Source of the DNA: Tubiluchus corallicola
Taxonomy: Eukaryota; Priapulida; Priapulimorpha; Priapulimorphida; Tubiluchidae
NCBI GenBank assembly: GCA_030141605.1
Contig: JAQGDQ010000103.1
Coordinates: 221,001-285,000, forward strand
Reading direction: 5' to 3'
DNA: 64,000 nucleotides
The position numbers and the translations under genes were made by a program. The stretch's first letter is position 1. Each line of letters starts with the position of its first letter. Under the pieces are notes generated by a model. The model had not been told where the DNA came from. It ran no database searches and saw only the letters and a list, made by a program, of their open reading frames with translations. Below are positions 1 through 11,649 of the stretch, one piece after another.

Positions 1-390
1 ATCCTCAGTATAGCCTCCGCCGCAGAGGGACTAATATTTCAGTTGCACTTTTACGGCTACAAAGCCGCCTTACTTTCATCTTCGATCCACATCATAAACA
101 TCTGATGGCTTCATATAGCAGCTTAGTCCAGTCTGCGTATTTCTTTTTCTCTGAGGATTAGGCAGAATTCGCAAAAAAGAGAGACCGTTCCCTAAATATT
201 AATTATGAAGAAAGCAGCATCTAACAACGCAGATGCGTATTCAGAGCGAGGGGCGACGTGATGTAAAAATCCCGTTACTAGAGCAATAATCAGGTTACGA
301 TACTGTGCTTAAGAATACAAGAAGAATCTTGGACACTTAGGAAGACCTTGACTCACGCTGTAACAGTTTCATGATAATCAGTGCATCCAT
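1..390. other. No recognisable gene
   Basis: I see no coding exon, RNA gene or repeat with a clear boundary here. If the exon candidate just downstream is real, its earlier exons may lie here or outside the window. Confidence 0.4.
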
Positions 391-594
391 TAGAGTCAGA
401 CATTTGGCGTGAAAGTACCGGAAAATCCGACTATTGCGATCAAAGATATTACTAAGATTTTTCTTAATGAACATAAAATTGCAATAGAATTCCAAAGAGA
501 AGCAGCGCCAGGGAAAACATGTTCGCAATTGCAGAAAGATAAAAAAGCTTTGTTCATGCGCTCGTGCGTATTCTTTAAAAGTGATGATGATTAA
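391..594 (+). CDS. Possible terminal exon, unknown product
   Basis: An open frame of about 65 codons follows a possible acceptor (TCCATTAG, ending near 393; a second TCAG ends at 399) and ends at TAA after a run of aspartates. The residue composition is protein-like, with an ITKIFLNEHKIAIEF stretch followed by REAAPGKTC. It is not low-complexity, unlike most short frames in this window. I recognise no family, find no partner exon and see no AATAAA close downstream. It could be the last exon of a gene starting left of the window, or a chance frame. Confidence 0.22.
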
Positions 595-2880
595 AGCTTT
601 TGCTGGTGTAGTACGAGATCGATTTATCATGAATACTTGTAGTGAAATAATCTAATGTGTATGAAATGAAGTAGCATTATAATTTTGCTAAGGTTTTTAA
701 ATATAATTATTGTATATAAAATATGAGCGCTGAACTATATACGCATGCAAAAATTTATACGCAAATAAGTTGATGTGCCAAAACAAAAATAGTCAAATAA
801 TGTTTAGCATTGTAATACGAATGGAATGCAAATATCATGTATATTATGAAAATGTTTAAAATTAAATAGAGTTTAAGCAGCCGCAGAAGGAAAGTGAATG
901 CTAGGCAATATTATTTATTTCATTTATTTAGTATTAAACAACTGATAAAGCTGATAGAATGTTTTTAAAATGTAATCATGTCATTTAACTGAGCTAACAG
1001 TTATTATTCAAGTTAAACTACCCCCCTGCAAATAGAGTGACCTCTGTTAATTAATAAGTATTTATTTTCAATAACGATTTATCATTATCATCAACATCAT
1101 TTACAAGTGAGAAAATGGAAGTTTCTTATTTTGAAAACTTTGTGTATAGATGTAAAGGTTTGAAAGTCGACAGTACAGATGCAAAGCGAGAGAACTACAG
1201 CAGCGTGTGGCACAGTGATCTTACGTTTGTCTAGGGATCGCTTGCATGCTGGGTTCGAGTCGCAGTTAGCAGTTCTGCTTCACTCCAAATAAGGTAGCAT
1301 TTTCATAAAGGAGAAGGTGTAATCTGTAAGCATATACAGATATAGTCATTATCTAATTCTAGGATGTTCTTTCTGTGGTGTTCCGAACTTTATGTGCGCT
1401 TTGAGAAGTGCACACAACATCCACACACTCTTAAGCTTGTGTGAAATAAAAATAAAAATCAAGCCAACAGTAGCCAGTCAGCGATTTTCACAGACGCAAT
1501 TGAGGAAAACCGAATCAATTAGTCGACTCAGCATTCGCTTAATGACTTTTGCATTTATTACTTCTGCATCTGACAGCAGAGAAGCAGCTCAGAAGGGCTG
1601 AAGTAATCTTGACATATTTTTTCTTTCTCGCAATTAACGAATTTACGGTTTTAGAAACTAAGAGATTATTGCTGCTGCTGTTGCTGGAGTGACTTCAAGT
1701 ATAAACATCCGTGGTTTTTACATCCGTGAGAATAGATCTTGGAAAATTTTATTTCTAGCACAAGAATTACAGGACAAGTATATAGCACTGCAAAATGAAT
1801 GAAAAATTTACCGTTAATTTTGGATCAACCTGTATCTGTAGTTTTTGTATGTCGGAAGTATTGATTTTCAGGAAGAAGTGGAGCTGAAACATGAGTGTTG
1901 TAACAGAACTTCTTGACAAGTAACAGCTGTGACAGTTATTACTATAAATAACTGCATCTGTGGTTTTTCGTCAAAGACGATGCAGCGACAGTTATGAACA
2001 GTGAATTCACTGTTACTCCAGCAAATTGCTCAATAGTTACTTTACAAGGATTCCCGTCTTGCCATAAAATAATAGAGCATGCTCAGGGAATGAAAACTTC
2101 AGGGTTTAGCCTGATGTCTTCAAATAACCAATGATGACTTATAAGTGTCGCCTGACTAATCGTGTTACGAGTCTCGACATAACGTCATAGTTTTTTTCGT
2201 AAAAACGGACACCGTTTTAATGACCTCATAAATGTAGGACGAGAATGCTGCTTGCTGCATCCTTATTAATTATTACTAACAAATTTCAAAAGTGATGCTG
2301 GGCAAAGTGTAGCATTAGAATAATTTAAGCGCACCATGTAATAAATGCATAAACTAATTGGATAAAAACGTGTATAAGCATAATTTATATAATAAAAAAG
2401 TAGTATATACTGTGCTTGTGTAAGTGTCAAACAAAAATTTAAAATTCGACACGCTCTGATCAGTCAGTCACAATTAAAATTAAGTCCAGATACAAAGAGC
2501 CCGATTCTAGTTTACAATGTGTTCGAATCACATACAAAAAGAAAACAAACTATTAGTTGTTTGGAACACAAAACTTCGTTAATTTAAACGCTTTGAAATG
2601 ACAATCGGTACCAACGCCCATTTCTTTTGTTTTTAATTGGCATTGAAGTGCTTCTGGTATCGAGCTTGAAGCCAGAAAACCTGTTGAAAATATGGAACGG
2701 CGGAAGTTGCGTCGTTTTCCCATCACTGTAGATTTTACTCGGAAAGTTTCCGATATTACTCAGTCAAGCAAAATGGAAAAAAAGATACGCAAAGCAGTTA
2801 ACTCTGACCAGGACTAAGCAAACCGATTAAGTTTCAGCATATCTGTTTGTTAGATAAGCTACTAAAGAATTTAATTAATC
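595..2880. other. Intergenic AT-rich DNA
   Basis: There is no supportable gene. The stretch holds a LINE-tail motif near 1020 (listed separately) and a tRNA B-box-like GGTTCGAGTC near 1252 with no recognisable tRNA fold around it. The rest shows no structure I can name. Confidence 0.4.
1015..1100 (+). repeat. LINE/SINE 3'-tail remnant with CCTGCAAATAGAG motif
   Basis: CCCCCTGCAAATAGAG is followed about 55 bases later by an AT-rich tail and a short ATCATC run. The same motif sits about 50 bases before the tail of the intact-ended LINE at 58.3 kb, and on the opposite strand near 14193 and 41397. I infer 3' ends of retroposed copies of one LINE, or of SINEs sharing its tail. Confidence 0.5.
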
Positions 2881-2894
2881 CCAAATTTATGATG

Positions 2895-3130
2895 CCCCCT
2901 CTCTCCTGCTTGCCTGCCCAGTTGTCTATCCTACTCGTTTGCTTGTGTACATGTCTGTCTGCCTGACTATTTGCATGCCTCTCTCCCTAGTTATCTGTCG
3001 TACTCATTTGCAAGTCTACGTGTCTGTCTTTCTGCCTCTCTGCCTAGTTATCTATCTGCTCGTTTGTGTGCCTGTCTGTTTGTGTGTCTGTCTCCTTATC
3101 AACTTGCCTGCCTATCCGTTTGTCTATTTG
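2895..3130 (+). repeat. Degenerate CTGT/CCTGC-rich simple repeat
   Basis: This is an irregular run of TGTCTG, GCCTGTC and TATCTG units. It yields an artefactual hydrophobic open frame (2939-3181) that I do not treat as a gene. Confidence 0.6.
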
Positions 3131-3805
3131 TCATTATCATTTTTTCTTGAAATTGATTATATTAGCCAATACCTTTCTTGACAAATACAAAATACACACC
3201 TGACGTGATTTTACTTGCGTTTGATAACATGAAGTAAAGCGCAACAACCAGAGCTGGTTATTTACTCAATTTTCATCACGTTCCCATGGCAATTTACAGC
3301 AGGAAGGGAAGCATTTTATCCCTTACAATTTTGCCGACAGAAAAGCAAATTCAGAACGAGTGAATGAGTTACTCGATAGAATTTATATGGAGTAGGCGAG
3401 TACAAATTGGTTTACTTTACTTTCGCGGAATTTTGCTGTATCCTAGCTGCCGTTAAGGCTCTGCGATACTTCCGTGGGATCTATCAAATTGAATAAACGC
3501 TGGAAATTCACTCTGATGTTCAGTTAGAAGGCTGTTTCAAAGCAACTGTCATTCTCGTATTCTAGGAAGTGCTTCAGAATCTTGTTGGATCAAAAATTGT
3601 GCAAGTAACTAAATTTCTTTGGCCGTGTAGATGTTGATTTCTACCCTAATTATAGAGAAAAAGGGCTCCCTCGTACAACCATCTCCTCCATCCAAGCTAT
3701 AGTTATTTCAGGTTATAATATTTTAGGTTCAAACTTTTATAATGGCAATTTTAGCTAATACACCACAGACGGTTTAAAACACATTTAGTATACATGTATT
3801 AGCGA

Positions 3806-4238
3806 ATCAGCCTTTTCACAGATTTACTGTGTGCACAAGCAGTTGCTATAGGTCAAAGCTTAAGTGTAGCACGGCAACGCGTCTTAACTACAACAGTCAC
3901 GTGACAAGTGGATGAAGCAAATCCGTCTGCGGCATCAGTTCAGTAACTTCCGTCACGTGACATGTGTGTAAAGCAAAGCAGTCTGCTGTATCAGTTCAGT
4001 AACTTTAGTTGTTTTACGTGAACTTTACTTAATAATTCATTAGTCTATGCGTAAAATGATGTACTAGCAGGATCTTGCTCATTAAGAAGATAAAATGGAC
4101 TAGGTAAGGTTCCGGCGAGCTGTTAAAACTGTTAATAGCATGGGCCGCGAGGCGTTGTCAAGTGTACACAAATGCGTTGACCTTTGACCTTTTCACGATC
4201 ATCATCAGTCGCTGGAACTGCGAAAAAGTTTTCTGAAT
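3806..4238 (+). mobile_element. MITE family A, copy 1
   Basis: This is a non-autonomous element of about 430 bp. The left end carries CAGCCTTTTCACAG and the right end its imperfect complement (AACTGCGAAAAAG...CTGAATC). The interior, with CAACGCGTCTTAACTACAAC, GTCACGTGACAAGTGG and GTGTACACAAATGCGTTGACC, recurs in the copies at 32.1, 34.4 and 59.2 kb. No ORF is present. The terminal inverted repeats and lack of coding capacity define it as MITE-like; the superfamily is unknown. Confidence 0.65.
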
Positions 4239-4958
4239 CGGCTGCCGATTTGTCATTTTGTTAACCGATCAATTAAGCGCTGCGGCCCTTTGAACTTTTC
4301 TAAAAATATTACTGAGATTGCTCAATGTCAACTAATTGCAGTAGCCAACCACAAAAAATTGTATATAACTCATAGAGTGTGTAGTAAAATATGCTGTTCA
4401 GGAGAAGGAAGATAAAAAGAGGAAAACGTGTTATGTTATCCTCAAAATGAATGAAAGCATAATCCGCGAAACGACTTCAGGGTAAATATATGAAGCAGGT
4501 TGTAAAACCTGTACATTTCCAGTTTATGAAGGGGAGCTTATTATTGGAGAAATAAAAACGATAGGTTGCTGTTATTGGTTAATTGAGCTTTTATGGACTT
4601 ACACACGTAAAACTGACGATATTCGTTATCTCATTGCTACTTTATTGCAACTGATTGTACAGAAAGTATTCGTTGTAGCATGTAGTGTTTTATAGTGCTG
4701 CGTCACACGATGCAGCATACGGTATTATCGTGCCACTATTATAGGATTGTATCATGTTCTGTTATCGTTGTGTTCTGTCAAGCCACATGTAGTCCCGGTT
4801 TTCGCGAAGTATCCGAGTGTGGAGTTGATTCAACTAGAGTTGAAAAACACGTGACAGAATTCTTCAAAACGGACAGTTCGAATTTTTTGCCGTCTTTGAG
4901 CCAAGCTTTTCGCGATTTCAAAAGCAAAATTTAAAATGGGTTACGTTTACTTATCAAA

Positions 4959-5760
4959 AATCGTGTTCGGGGATTTGTAATTTTTTACTGTATAGTGGTG
5001 CCTTTTCTTAAGTGGTGCAGAAAACAAGCTCGACAAAACTGAATTCAGGAAAACAAGTTATGTGACAAAATCTTTTAGCTGATTTTCACAAGACGTGCCA
5101 ACATTTTTATACTCCAGACGAATTGCCGTTACGAGTATTAACCCGCGAAACATGCTAACAGTCTTGATTGCGTCTATTGGCGTTAATGGCAAATTATAGA
5201 CCCAGATCCATTTGGCAGGAGCATTAAAAGCAAGTAGAAATCATAGGCAGACTGTTGCATTATGTATCACTTGCGCATTAACTTTGCTTAAAGAGACTCA
5301 CGGCGCGCTTAAATGATCTGATTATTCCTAAGAGAACTTAGAACAAAAGCATAATCCAGCAGTTAGCAATAAACTATAAGTATTACTTTTGTAATATGAT
5401 TCTTAAGACTATGAACCAGTCCTTACTTTTTTATTTCCTTAAAGCACAATACACCCTTTACTTGCACAAAGCTAAAAAAATTCGTCTTGAAATTTTGCAT
5501 CACTTACATACTGCACTATTCCTGTTATTGACTCATTATCAACAACTAAAGCAGTATGTAAGTGACACAAAGTTTCAATAAAATCGTGTTCGGGGATTTG
5601 TAATTTTGGGGATTCGGGGAATCTTAAAACTATGAACCAGTCCTTACTTTTTCATTTCGTTAAAGCGCAATACACCCTTGACTTACATAAAGCTAAAAAT
5701 CATCTTGAAATTTTGTATCAAGTACATACTGCATTATTCCTGTTAATGGCTCATTATCCA
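4959..5760 (+). repeat. Tandemly duplicated ~220-bp unit
   Basis: The segment starting ACTATGAACCAGTCCTTAC at about 5407 recurs at about 5628, and homology runs through TGCACTATTCCTGTTATTG. A shorter shared string (AATCGTGTTCGGGGATTTG) occurs at about 4959 and 5581, so the duplicated unit extends further on one side. The interior resembles family D (AAGCTTAAAAAATTCGTC). The two copies differ by scattered substitutions, so the duplication is not recent. Confidence 0.6.
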
Positions 5761-5785
5761 CGTCAGCAGCGACTCACCACTTTCT

Positions 5786-6046
5786 TGTAGTTCCAGACGT
5801 CTTGTTTGGGCCTATGGTGATTTGAGAAGCCAGCTGACCTGGAATGCCAGTATAAAAGCCTGTAGAGGTCACTACAGCCTTGATTTCTGACACAGGTGCT
5901 CCTCGGGCGTAGTTCTGTTACTTAGTTTGTTATTTCTTTTTGTGCGGGTGTATTTTGTTCCCTATTTTTATTGGTGCTGATAATAAACTCCGTACAGTGT
6001 AATTTTTGTGTTTTATTTTATGAGAGTTAAATGACATGCTACAACA
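5786..6046 (+). mobile_element. Possible solo LTR
   Basis: The segment has LTR-like layout: it starts TGTAG, has TATAAAAG at about 5851, a pyrimidine-rich stretch, a polyA signal AATAAA at about 5983, and ends CTACAACA. No internal gag/pol or second copy is seen nearby, and I could not confirm a target-site duplication. An isolated promoter plus 3' end of a small unknown transcript is an alternative. Confidence 0.35.
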
Positions 6047-6404
6047 GGTATATGGTATTAGTTTACAGACATTAACTTAGTTAATTAGCATAACATTTTT
6101 AATTAAAATTAACATTTGTAGTTGAGTAATCAGTTACACAACGATACTAAAATGGATCTTCATGATGCGCAATATCAAGACCGCCGTGCCATCTTGGAGT
6201 TCGACCCCCTGAGTCAAATTCAGTCCAATATTATACATTTTTGATCTACAAAAGCATGGCTTGATAGATCAACCTGTACATGGTCAGTCAAACCGCTATG
6301 TAGGTATTATTAGTATGGGTGTATTATAGGACTCAGTAGCTTTCACTAAACACTTTCAGTGTCATCGTCATTATTGTCACAGTCCTGTTGTCGCCCTCTT
6401 GTTG

Positions 6405-6540
6405 CCGCTATTGTTGTTGTTGTTGTTATTGTTGCTGCTGCTGTTGTTGTTGTCGTGTCGTTGTTATTGCTGTTGTTGTTTTTGTTGTTGTTGTCGTCGT
6501 CGTCGTCGCTGCTGCTGCTGTTGCTGTTGCTGTTTTTGTT
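6405..6540 (+). repeat. (GTT/GCT/GTC)n trinucleotide array
   Basis: This is an imperfect trinucleotide array with interspersed GTC and GCT variants. All long frames over it (poly-Leu, poly-Val, Asn/Asp-rich on the minus strand) are products of the repeat. Confidence 0.8.
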
Positions 6541-6711
6541 TAAGTTGTTATCGCTCCTGGTGTTCCCAAAGCTTTCCCGTTCATAATTCAGTAAAAAGCA
6601 AACACGTTGTTCATTTATAAGGCAACGACAGCATAAGTGGCTATTTAGCAATTTGAAATTACATAAATACAAATAATACACAGAAAAAGCAAATGATGTG
6701 TAAGATATATA

Positions 6712-6800
6712 TACCGCCAGTCGTGGGACTCGAACGCGCGACTGAGACTTCTGTGCGTATGTGCGTGCGCGACCTTGATAATCCCAACTTGTGAACCAGA
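6712..6800 (-). repeat. tRNA-derived SINE remnant
   Basis: On the minus strand a B-box-like GCGTTCGAGTCCCACGAC is followed by GGCGG and an AT tail. No A box with correct spacing and no closed acceptor stem is visible, so I call it a decayed tRNA-related element, not a tRNA gene. Confidence 0.4.
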
Positions 6801-7254
6801 TATTATATCGGCTATTGTGCTTGTAGCAATATCTCAGTCGATTACTGCCGGATTTGGCCATACAGCTCGATGACCGGTCGAACACGGGCTTCTCTGCTAA
6901 TTGCAGCTGTTTGATTTGCAAGAATCCGGACACAGATGTTCGAATAATTCGTCCGGAGATTGTCCGGCACACGACTGTGTAGTGACTGATAGCCTGCTAT
7001 AGTTATAGCATGAACAGAAAATTTAAGCAAATGTATTCAATTGATTGTCTTGCAAGGCGAATTCAGCAGGAGATTTGTGGTAATTAAGGCTGCTAAAACG
7101 CTTGCGTGCGTGCGTGCGTGCGTGATACAATATGGCATGCGGTACTGATGGTGTATCTCCCAGAATTGCAAAGATATGAGAAATTTTTAGAATAGTTGAA
7201 TAAATCCACAATCTTTGAAGTATCATGCCAAACTATACCGAAAATAGAAATGCG

Positions 7255-7335
7255 AAAAAGTACGGATTAAATCTGGATTTGAACCAGGAACTTAGTTAAC
7301 AGCATTTAATTTTGTTGGTTCTCAGTGGACAACGT
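7255..7335 (-). repeat. tRNA-like B-box remnant
   Basis: The minus strand reads GTTCCTGGTTCAAATCCAG, which matches a tRNA T-arm/B box. The upstream part does not fold as a tRNA in my reading. It is probably a second decayed tRNA-derived SINE. Confidence 0.3.
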
Positions 7336-7339
7336 TGAT

Positions 7340-8541
7340 GTATTTCATCACTAATAATAACATCAGGTTAAACACCAAAGTTACAAATTAAACATTAAAT
7401 ATTGAAGGCCTATATAACGCCAACGGACATTGAGGTTTCTTAACGCATTTCCATGATTACACAAAGAATTAATAGTTATTATGAAACAAAAGAGACTTAT
7501 AAATTAAACAACTTTTTTCTCGGGAATTTCGAAAACGTGCATTGCCATAAAGATCGTCATGTTTCGCGTCTTTTTGTAGCGAGTGAGCGAGAATGATGTA
7601 CGTAGTACAGAAGGTGTCTTTGGTTATCGATGTTTGTTTACCGATCTTTGGTGACCTCGTGACAGTACTCATTACGTCATTCGTCTCGCGCAAAGAAAAA
7701 TGGTGGTTCTTCAAATATAATACCGCTAACAACGAAGAGACAAAAAAATCAAAAGAAACAAGTTTTACATTATTGAATTGAATATTCGTATTGAGAGTAG
7801 GATTTTAAGTTGTAAAAGCCTATATTATAGTGAGGGTTTAGTTTGATTTTAAGTAACAACAAACATTTAACAAAGGAGGCGATATTTTTTACACAACACG
7901 TGATGTGATGCCATCTTGTGAACGCACTGTGAAACTCGCTGAAATTAACTTTTTACTTTTAACATAATCACTTTTACCTGGAAATATTTTAATCCCAAAA
8001 ACCATTTAACAAAAACAGAAAATTTCGTGTGTAATTAAGCTCAATGTCTACAGCGTTGGCAATTAAAAATACGTGTAAAACTCGCGCGGTTGATTGCGTT
8101 TTAGGTAATGAGGGACGCTGATTATTATGAAGAAGCAGATAATCACCAGACATGCTTTGCCGATAAAATCTCTGGAGAAAAAGACTAAATAAAATGATTA
8201 GCAAAACAACGATGCACTAATTAGTTTAATTGAACTGCAACATATAATCATTATGATGCCTGATTTCTGACTGATATTATGATGCATTGTCACATTAATT
8301 TGATTTCGGGATTTCCTATGCACCTAATATGTCATAACAAAATTTGTTTCATCACGCACACGTATCTGGACACAAATGTGGGCGAAGCTGCCTAACGTCG
8401 GAGCTAATTAGACGCAAAAACTTGTGCCAAATGTTAACAACTTGAATTGCCTTGTGGCATGAAGTGGTTAACCGGCTTCATTAAAAAGTCGGGTTGCCAA
8501 ACGACGAATATCTTACATTATTCTGCATAATTTTCCTTTGA
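7340..8541. other. Intergenic, nothing recognised
   Basis: The DNA is AT-rich with short chance frames on both strands (for example 7469-7732 and 7989-8204). These lack splice context, domains or signal-peptide features. Confidence 0.4.
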
Positions 8542-9074
8542 TTTAAAAGGAAGGTCGAGTTTTCCAGGCGATTAGACTTATTTCAATATTAAGGGAAAAT
8601 GTTTGAAGGATTTAGTAATAAAACTTCAATAAGTGCCATCTGTAACTAGTAAAATCACTTTAAAGTTGCGATTACTTCATGCTTGAGCGCTCCGATTTTC
8701 AATGCGCATTCTTCTTCCAATGACGTCAATTCGTGAAGTAAAGTAGCACACTGTCACTCTTCACCAAAAGTATAAAAAAAATTTACAAAAAATGAGAATG
8801 CTAATTTTGTAATACTTTTGCATGAACATTACGTAAACTGCAGAAGTTTGAATGAATCAGTTTAATTAAGCAGCGCGCGCTTACGGAAAGCCACAATGCC
8901 CTTACGGAAAGTCTTGAAGTTTCCCAGTTACGGCATGATTCTCAAGTGAATGGCGGCAACCACCGTGCCTGAAAATTTCTATGCAGCAGCAGTACATTTA
9001 AATTTATTCTTTATAGGCATTCTTTGTGAATTTCTATTGTTATAACATGCTGATTGACTTGTCCTTTCCTTTAA
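8542..9074 (+). mobile_element. MITE family B, copy 1
   Basis: This element of about 530 bp has terminal inverted repeats of the type TTAAAGGAAAGGACAAG: left TTAAAAGGAAGGTCGAG, right CTTGTCCTTTCCTTTAA. The interior (TTAGTAAAATCACTTTAAAG, CTTCTTCCAATGACGTCA, TTTGCATGAACATTACGTAA, GGCGGCAACCACCGTGCCTG) recurs at 36.4 kb and inverted at 50.8 and 51.1 kb. No coding capacity. Confidence 0.7.
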
Positions 9075-10289
9075 GTAAGAAGTACTTATTTTGAAGAAAA
9101 TCCATGTGCTCTATCATCATCATCTATTTAAAATGCCCGCTTGCTACACAGCTCAGCAATGAATGCTCTAGCTGGTAAGTATACGCCAAAGTTCTGCAAG
9201 ACCCCCCCCCCCTTATTTCCTTCCATTTCCATGTGTGTTAACCTCAAGTACGACGCAGAAATCGTTCGTCGATTATTAAGCCTGATGTCGATTGTTAATT
9301 GGCTATTAAGTGGGACACAGAGAACGAAGCAAAATTTCGTCAAGTGCAGTAAAAAACTGAGATTGAAGGGAAGTTACTCTTCGATCTGTAATGAATACCA
9401 GTAGAACTAAGCTGTGTCAACTAACACTGATGATGAACAGCGTCTCAGTGATGAAGATCAGCTAAGAGTGATGAAGGTAGTAGTATTACGACTACCCGTG
9501 TGCATTGTATGCTACCTAGGATCTTGCGGGGCCGAACTAGAAAATTGTTAGTGGGGCCCTTTACCCTACAATAGCTAGAGATTGTTGTTTTGTGCTTCGT
9601 GTAGTTCGCCATTTTCAGCTAAAAACGTTGAAGGCTCGAAGCTCCACTGTTAGCCACAGTTATACACTAAAAATTGAAAGCACATATGAAAATTTTGATG
9701 TTTTATAACAAGTCAAGATAATTACTGACATGCTGTTTGTACATAGGCCTTCTAAAAACTGTTTCGGCGTTTTATCCGAGAAATTTTTCAAAATCTATGC
9801 AAAATTAAAATCAATCTATACAAAAGGTTTTTGTGGTGTCATTTTCTAAAGTATAGTATCGCCAAATTATGTAGTCTCTTTTATGAAATTGTTGAATGTA
9901 GGTATGTTTTACTCTATTTTGAAAAACTTGTCGCCTGATAAGACTGACGCGGTGCCCAGTTTGAACAAATCTGTCTAATTGGCTTAAAACCAGCACTGTA
10001 AATGTGTCCTATGCTATAATCGAAGGGTGGCTTATTTTTCTTGATAGCCGAACTTAACCAAAACTACAAACGCAAAATAAGGTGTCAACAGCATTTCCAG
10101 AAATACTTAAATTTTTAGCTACTTTTTGATAACAAACTTTGGGTGGCTGACGCGGTGCCTGCTTTATCGTACTACTCTTGCTCTTTGAGAAAAAGCGTGC
10201 GTGTGACGCTTCTGGACACTTTTCTTATAATAATAAAGAGCACATCAGAATTTGTTACCACTTATAGAATTAAGAACGTTAAAGCACAA
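9075..10289. other. Intergenic; short C homopolymer
   Basis: Nothing gene-like is supported. There is a C homopolymer run near 9203 and a GGGGCC-containing patch near 9528-9560 that may be old repeat debris. The overlapping 9128-9404 frames on both strands lack coding features. Confidence 0.35.
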
Positions 10290-10560
10290 GAAAACATTTT
10301 TCATAAATAAAGCTCAAGAAATTTGTCTTGAAATTTTCCATCACTTACATACTGTCTTATTGCGTTAGTAGTGATGCTGTACGAAACTTTTAAAAATTTA
10401 AACTCCTGTGAAGGAAGTACCGTTAGACGTAGTTTTTTACCGGTAAATTGTTTGAAACAAGTTTAGACAATATCGTGTAAAATTTGAAATAATCAGAGCA
10501 TTCGCAGCCCACGCTTCGCTAACTAAGCAAAAATTTAAATTACATTGTTACTAAGGTCAA
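10290..10560 (+). mobile_element. Repeat family D, copy 1 (partial)
   Basis: The segment with CATTTTTCATAAATAAAGCTCAAGAAATTTGTCTTG, TACATACTGTCTTATTG and a CTAACTAAGCAAA block matches better preserved copies at 37.96, 59.75 and 60.53 kb. Full copies run toward CAAACAGGTAAGCGTAATGC at the far end; this one stops before it. Confidence 0.5.
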
Positions 10561-10639
10561 TAATGTAGTCAATAACGTGAGCCAGTGGTGCGCACTGGGA
10601 TGGCGGTGCACTGACGTTTTATTTTATTACGATTATTCT

Positions 10640-10920
10640 GTTAAAATAACGTGAGGTGAAGTGAGGTGGGGGGTGAAATGAGGTGAGATGATGTGACGTG
10701 AGATAAGACGAGGTGGGATGGGGTTCTCAAGTGCAGTGAGGTGATGTGGGGTGAGGAAGAGCGTGCAAGTGATAGGAGGTGAGATGAAACAAGTGAGGTG
10801 AGGTGAAGTGAGGTGAGGTGAAATGAAGTAAGGTGAGATGAGGTGAGATAAAGTGAGGTGAGGTAAAGAGAAGTGAGATGAGATAAGGAGGTGAGGTGAA
10901 CTGAGATGAGGTGAGATGGT
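10640..10920 (+). repeat. Degenerate (GAGGT)n / (GAGAT)n minisatellite
   Basis: About 280 bp of imperfect GTGAG/GAGAT pentamers, purine-rich on the plus strand. The minus-strand frames rich in SPHLTSPHLT are repeat artefacts. Confidence 0.85.
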
Positions 10921-11239
10921 AACACAGGGCATCTGTGTTAAAATTTCCAACTGCAAGATATAAAAATCACTAGTTTTAACCTGGATCAGTGGCAGCCAAG
11001 TTTCTACTGTCAGCGAGTTTTACAAAATTGATTGGCTCTGTTATACTCATTAGTCATTACATTACTCGTATGCCAAGTGTCATTATTCCCAGCAGGATAT
11101 TCTCACGATTACACATGTCTACGCTTTGTGTAACACGAAATCTGATTGATTAAAATGTCAAATATTTGTGACAAAAACGCAGAAATATTAAACGGTATTT
11201 CTCTAAAATTTATAAACTTCTGCAAAATTGAATCAGAAT

Positions 11240-11300
11240 GCTCCTTTATCCCGTCAATGAGTCTCGAACCCAGGTATTTTACAAATGGTGCCCGAGATGA
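11240..11300 (-). repeat. tRNA-like B-box remnant
   Basis: The minus strand reads ACCTGGGTTCGAGACTCAT, close to the tRNA B-box consensus. No intact cloverleaf is apparent, so this is another probable tRNA-derived SINE relic. Confidence 0.3.
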
Positions 11301-11490
11301 TAACAGCAATGTCGATTATGATGACAGCGATGACGAAGCGACAGTAATACTGGCGGAAATATTAAACATATTGGGTAAAGGAAGGCATCTTGATCAATAA
11401 GACTGAAGTTCCGTGTTTGAATAAAATAATCTTAAACATGAGAACGATGATTGATCTTAGAGACGTCCATGACGAGGGAAAAAACGATCT

Positions 11491-11491
11491 C

Positions 11492-11555
<64 letters not shown>

Positions 11556-11575
11556 GTGATGGTAATGATGACGAT
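11491..11575 (+). repeat. (GAT)n microsatellite
   Basis: A long, almost uninterrupted GAT array with GGTGAT and GACGAT variants at its right edge. Poly-Asp, poly-His, poly-Ile and poly-Ser frames over it are artefacts. Confidence 0.95.
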
Positions 11576-11649
11576 GACACCAGAAATGATAATGATACTG
11601 ATTATATGATTGATGATTATTTTGAACCACCAACCCAAATTTGAACAAC

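Noticed and set aside
2939-3181. Cys/Val/Leu-rich frame resembling a membrane protein
   Set aside because: Degenerate CTGT repeat gives the hydrophobic residues; no start context or conserved motif.
3890-3965. Repeated GTCACGTGAC palindromes as possible E-box regulatory sites
   Set aside because: They belong to the interior of MITE family A and recur in its other copies, so they are not evidence of a local enhancer.
4695-4934. 79-codon frame with several cysteines
   Set aside because: No signal peptide, splice site pair or polyA signal; lies beside repeat debris.
6712-6800. Possible tRNA gene on the minus strand
   Set aside because: Good B box only. I could not pair the acceptor stem or find an A box at tRNA spacing.
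6346-6972. 208-codon minus-strand frame with Asn/Asp-rich and Thr-rich ends
   Set aside because: Its long C-terminal part is a translated trinucleotide repeat, and the N-terminal part crosses a tRNA-like repeat. No splice or domain evidence.
10633-10956. Ser/His/Leu-rich minus-strand frames
   Set aside because: Pure product of the GAGGT pentamer array; two frames are open at once.
11362-11648. Poly-Asp, poly-Ser, poly-Ile and poly-His frames
   Set aside because: All arise from the GAT microsatellite; no coding context.
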